Made by a program: the position numbers and the translations under genes | Assembly (NCBI GenBank): GCA_026415015.1 | Contig: JAOAHW010000211.1 | Span: 1 to 6,645, forward strand | Source of the DNA: Syntrophorhabdaceae bacterium | GTDB lineage: Bacteria; Desulfobacterota; Syntrophorhabdia; Syntrophorhabdales; Syntrophorhabdaceae | Length of the DNA: 6,645 bases | Reading direction: 5' to 3' | Notes under the pieces: generated by a model | The model's input: the letters and a program-made list of their open reading frames with translations, nothing else | Database searches by the model: none | Told to the model about the DNA's origin: nothing | Shown here: positions 5,462 through 6,645 of the stretch, piece by piece | How positions within the stretch are numbered: position 1 is the first letter of the stretch | How the letters are laid out: each line of letters opens with the position of its first letter

Positions 5462-6645
5462 ATGGCAAATATAACATCATCAGAAAAGCAGGAATATGTA
5501 GCACAGAAAAGAGAACGCATATACGAGATCTCTGTCAATAATCGCAGGTGTCGTAAATGTTCATACTGCATACAGATATGCACTGCAAAGGCAATAAAGC
5601 TTCAAAAAGATAGCATTAAGATACTCCATGAAAGATGTATAATGTGTGGAAGCTGTATAACCGAATGCCCCCAGAAGGCATTGAGTTATAGAAGTGGCCT
5701 CCACAAGGTTGTGGAATTATTGGCAGATAAGGAAAAGACCATTGCATGTGTTGACCCTGCCTTCCCTGCAGTCCTCGACAGATGGACACCAGGCCAGTTT
5801 GTGACAGTGCTAAAGAAAGCAGGATTCACAGAGGTGTGGGAGGGGGCATTTGGTGCAGAACTGGTGAGTCAGGCATACAGAAAACTCCTTTCAGAAGACA
5901 CAGACAAGCCTTTAATATCTTCCTTCTGCCCTGTGGTTGTCTTCTATATACAGAAATATCTAACCAGTCTTATCCCTAATCTTGTGCCTATAGTATCTCC
6001 TATGATTGCCATAGGTAGGGTTGCAAGGGCCATAAAAGGTAGTGACTGGAAGGTTATATATATCACACCATGTCTTGCCCAGTTGAGAGAGATGTCGAGC
6101 CCTGAGGTGGCAGGGGCCATTGACCATGTCATTACATTCAAGGACTTAAAAAAACTCGTTAAAGAACAAATAGAAAAAGATGAGGACATTGAGGAAACAG
6201 CCTTTGATGGCCCCAAACCCTTTCTCGGCAGGGTCATCTCTGTTATAGGGGGATTATACAGGAGTACTGGTTCTCAGTTTGATATCCTGATGGATGACGT
6301 AACTGTAACATATGGCCATAGAAGGACAATAGGTTCATTAAATCAGCTTGCCACCGGATATATCAGTGCTAGGTTTTTTGATTTTTTATTTTGTCATGGC
6401 TGTGTGGATGGGCCATTCATAAAAAGAGACCTATCGGTTATTGCAAGGAGACAAAAGGTTGTCCGGTATGCCAAACAGGAGATGGAGAAACAGGATGTCT
6501 TGAGCGTAATTACAGAGCTTGATAAATTTGAATTTATTGATTTAAAAAGAAATTTTTTAAATATGGAACAGAGGCTGCCAACCCCCACAGAAGAGCAAAT
6601 AAAGGCTGTGCTAAAAAAGATAGATAAGATGCCGCCAAACCATAA
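5462..6645 (+). CDS. [FeFe]-hydrogenase-like iron-sulfur protein, probably sensory (runs off right edge)
   Basis: There are 394 codons from ATG 5462 with no stop before the window ends. Residues 27-75 are a 2x[4Fe-4S] ferredoxin domain: C30-x2-C33-x2-C36-x3-C40 and C59-x2-C62-x2-C65-x3-C69-P. Residues about 90-330 match the iron-hydrogenase large-subunit C-terminal (H-cluster) domain. The three H-cluster loops are recognisable but altered: SSFCP (Cys156) where catalytic enzymes have T-S-C-C-P, TPCLAQLRE (Cys204, Glu210) for M-P-C-x2-K-x2-E, and FCHGC (Cys311, Cys314) for C-x3-C. The proton-transfer cysteine is thus Phe155 and the conserved lysine is Gln207. The sequence breaks off at 373-394 (PTPTEEQIKAVLKKI), where relatives continue into a further 4Fe-4S domain and often PAS plus phosphatase or kinase signalling domains. 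A sensory rather than H2-evolving role is inferred. No good Shine-Dalgarno precedes the start, but a stop at 5435 and the lack of other ATG codons support it. Confidence 0.85.
   Translation, partial: MANITSSEKQEYVAQKRERIYEISVNNRRCRKCSYCIQICTAKAIKLQKDSIKILHERCIMCGSCITECPQKALSYRSGLHKVVELLADKEKTIACVDPAFPAVLDRWTPGQFVTVLKKAGFTEVWEGAFGAELVSQAYRKLLSEDTDKPLISSFCPVVVFYIQKYLTSLIPNLVPIVSPMIAIGRVARAIKGSDWKVIYITPCLAQLREMSSPEVAGAIDHVITFKDLKKLVKEQIEKDEDIEETAFDGPKPFLGRVISVIGGLYRSTGSQFDILMDDVTVTYGHRRTIGSLNQLATGYISARFFDFLFCHGCVDGPFIKRDLSVIARRQKVVRYAKQEMEKQDVLSVITELDKFEFIDLKRNFLNMEQRLPTPTEEQIKAVLKKIDKMPPNH

Noticed and set aside
5335..5583. Minus-strand 82-codon frame
   Set aside because: It overlaps the ferredoxin-coding start of the hydrogenase-like gene and its promoter region, and its translation shows no recognisable motif.
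5782..5979. Plus-strand 65-codon frame and the minus-strand frames at 5944-6237 and 6394-6588
   Set aside because: All lie within the continuous hydrogenase-like frame starting at 5462, which carries the ferredoxin and H-cluster cysteines.

Overview
The window looks like a stretch of chromosome from an AT-rich, probably anaerobic bacterium. The evidence is bacterial Shine-Dalgarno sequences and sigma70-type promoters, a yybP-ykoY riboswitch with an intrinsic terminator, frequent ATA, AGG and AGA codons, an archaeal-type nicotinate phosphoribosyltransferase, and an [FeFe]-hydrogenase-like iron-sulfur protein. A Nitrospirota or Desulfobacterota relative would fit, but this is a guess from codon flavour and gene content. 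No insertion sequence, phage gene, tRNA, rRNA or CRISPR array was seen.

Layout. Bases 1-454 (minus strand) are the N-terminal 151 codons of nicotinate phosphoribosyltransferase (NAD salvage), running off the left edge. A divergent intergenic region of about 510 bases follows. Its right end holds a promoter, a yybP-ykoY (Mn2+) riboswitch at 822-920 and a terminator at 911-952. The terminator's 5' arm contains the 3' strand of the aptamer's closing helix, so the layout is that of a transcriptional ON switch. It controls an 874-residue SERCA-like type IIA P-type ATPase (966-3590), most likely a Mn2+ and/or Ca2+ exporter. Next is a 175-residue HAD-family nucleotidase-like protein (3694-4221).

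A near-consensus sigma70 promoter (4415-4443) then drives two tiny overlapping genes: a 57-residue Cys-rich protein (4465-4638) and a 59-residue zinc-ribbon protein (4625-4804). The second starts at TTG behind a perfect AGGAGG located inside the first gene. A secreted 125-residue protein with three G-x-W motifs follows (4917-5294). The window ends inside an iron-sulfur protein (5462 to right edge) with a 2x[4Fe-4S] ferredoxin domain and a degenerate [FeFe]-hydrogenase H-cluster domain. This gene appears to have its own promoter overlapped by a CRP/FNR-like palindrome.

How they fit together. The best-supported functional unit is the riboswitch plus ATPase: metal-responsive cation export. The other genes look like independent short units. 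The parts most worth following up are the two-gene Cys-rich mini-operon and the altered H-cluster ligand pattern of the hydrogenase-like protein, which suggests a sensory or other non-classical role.
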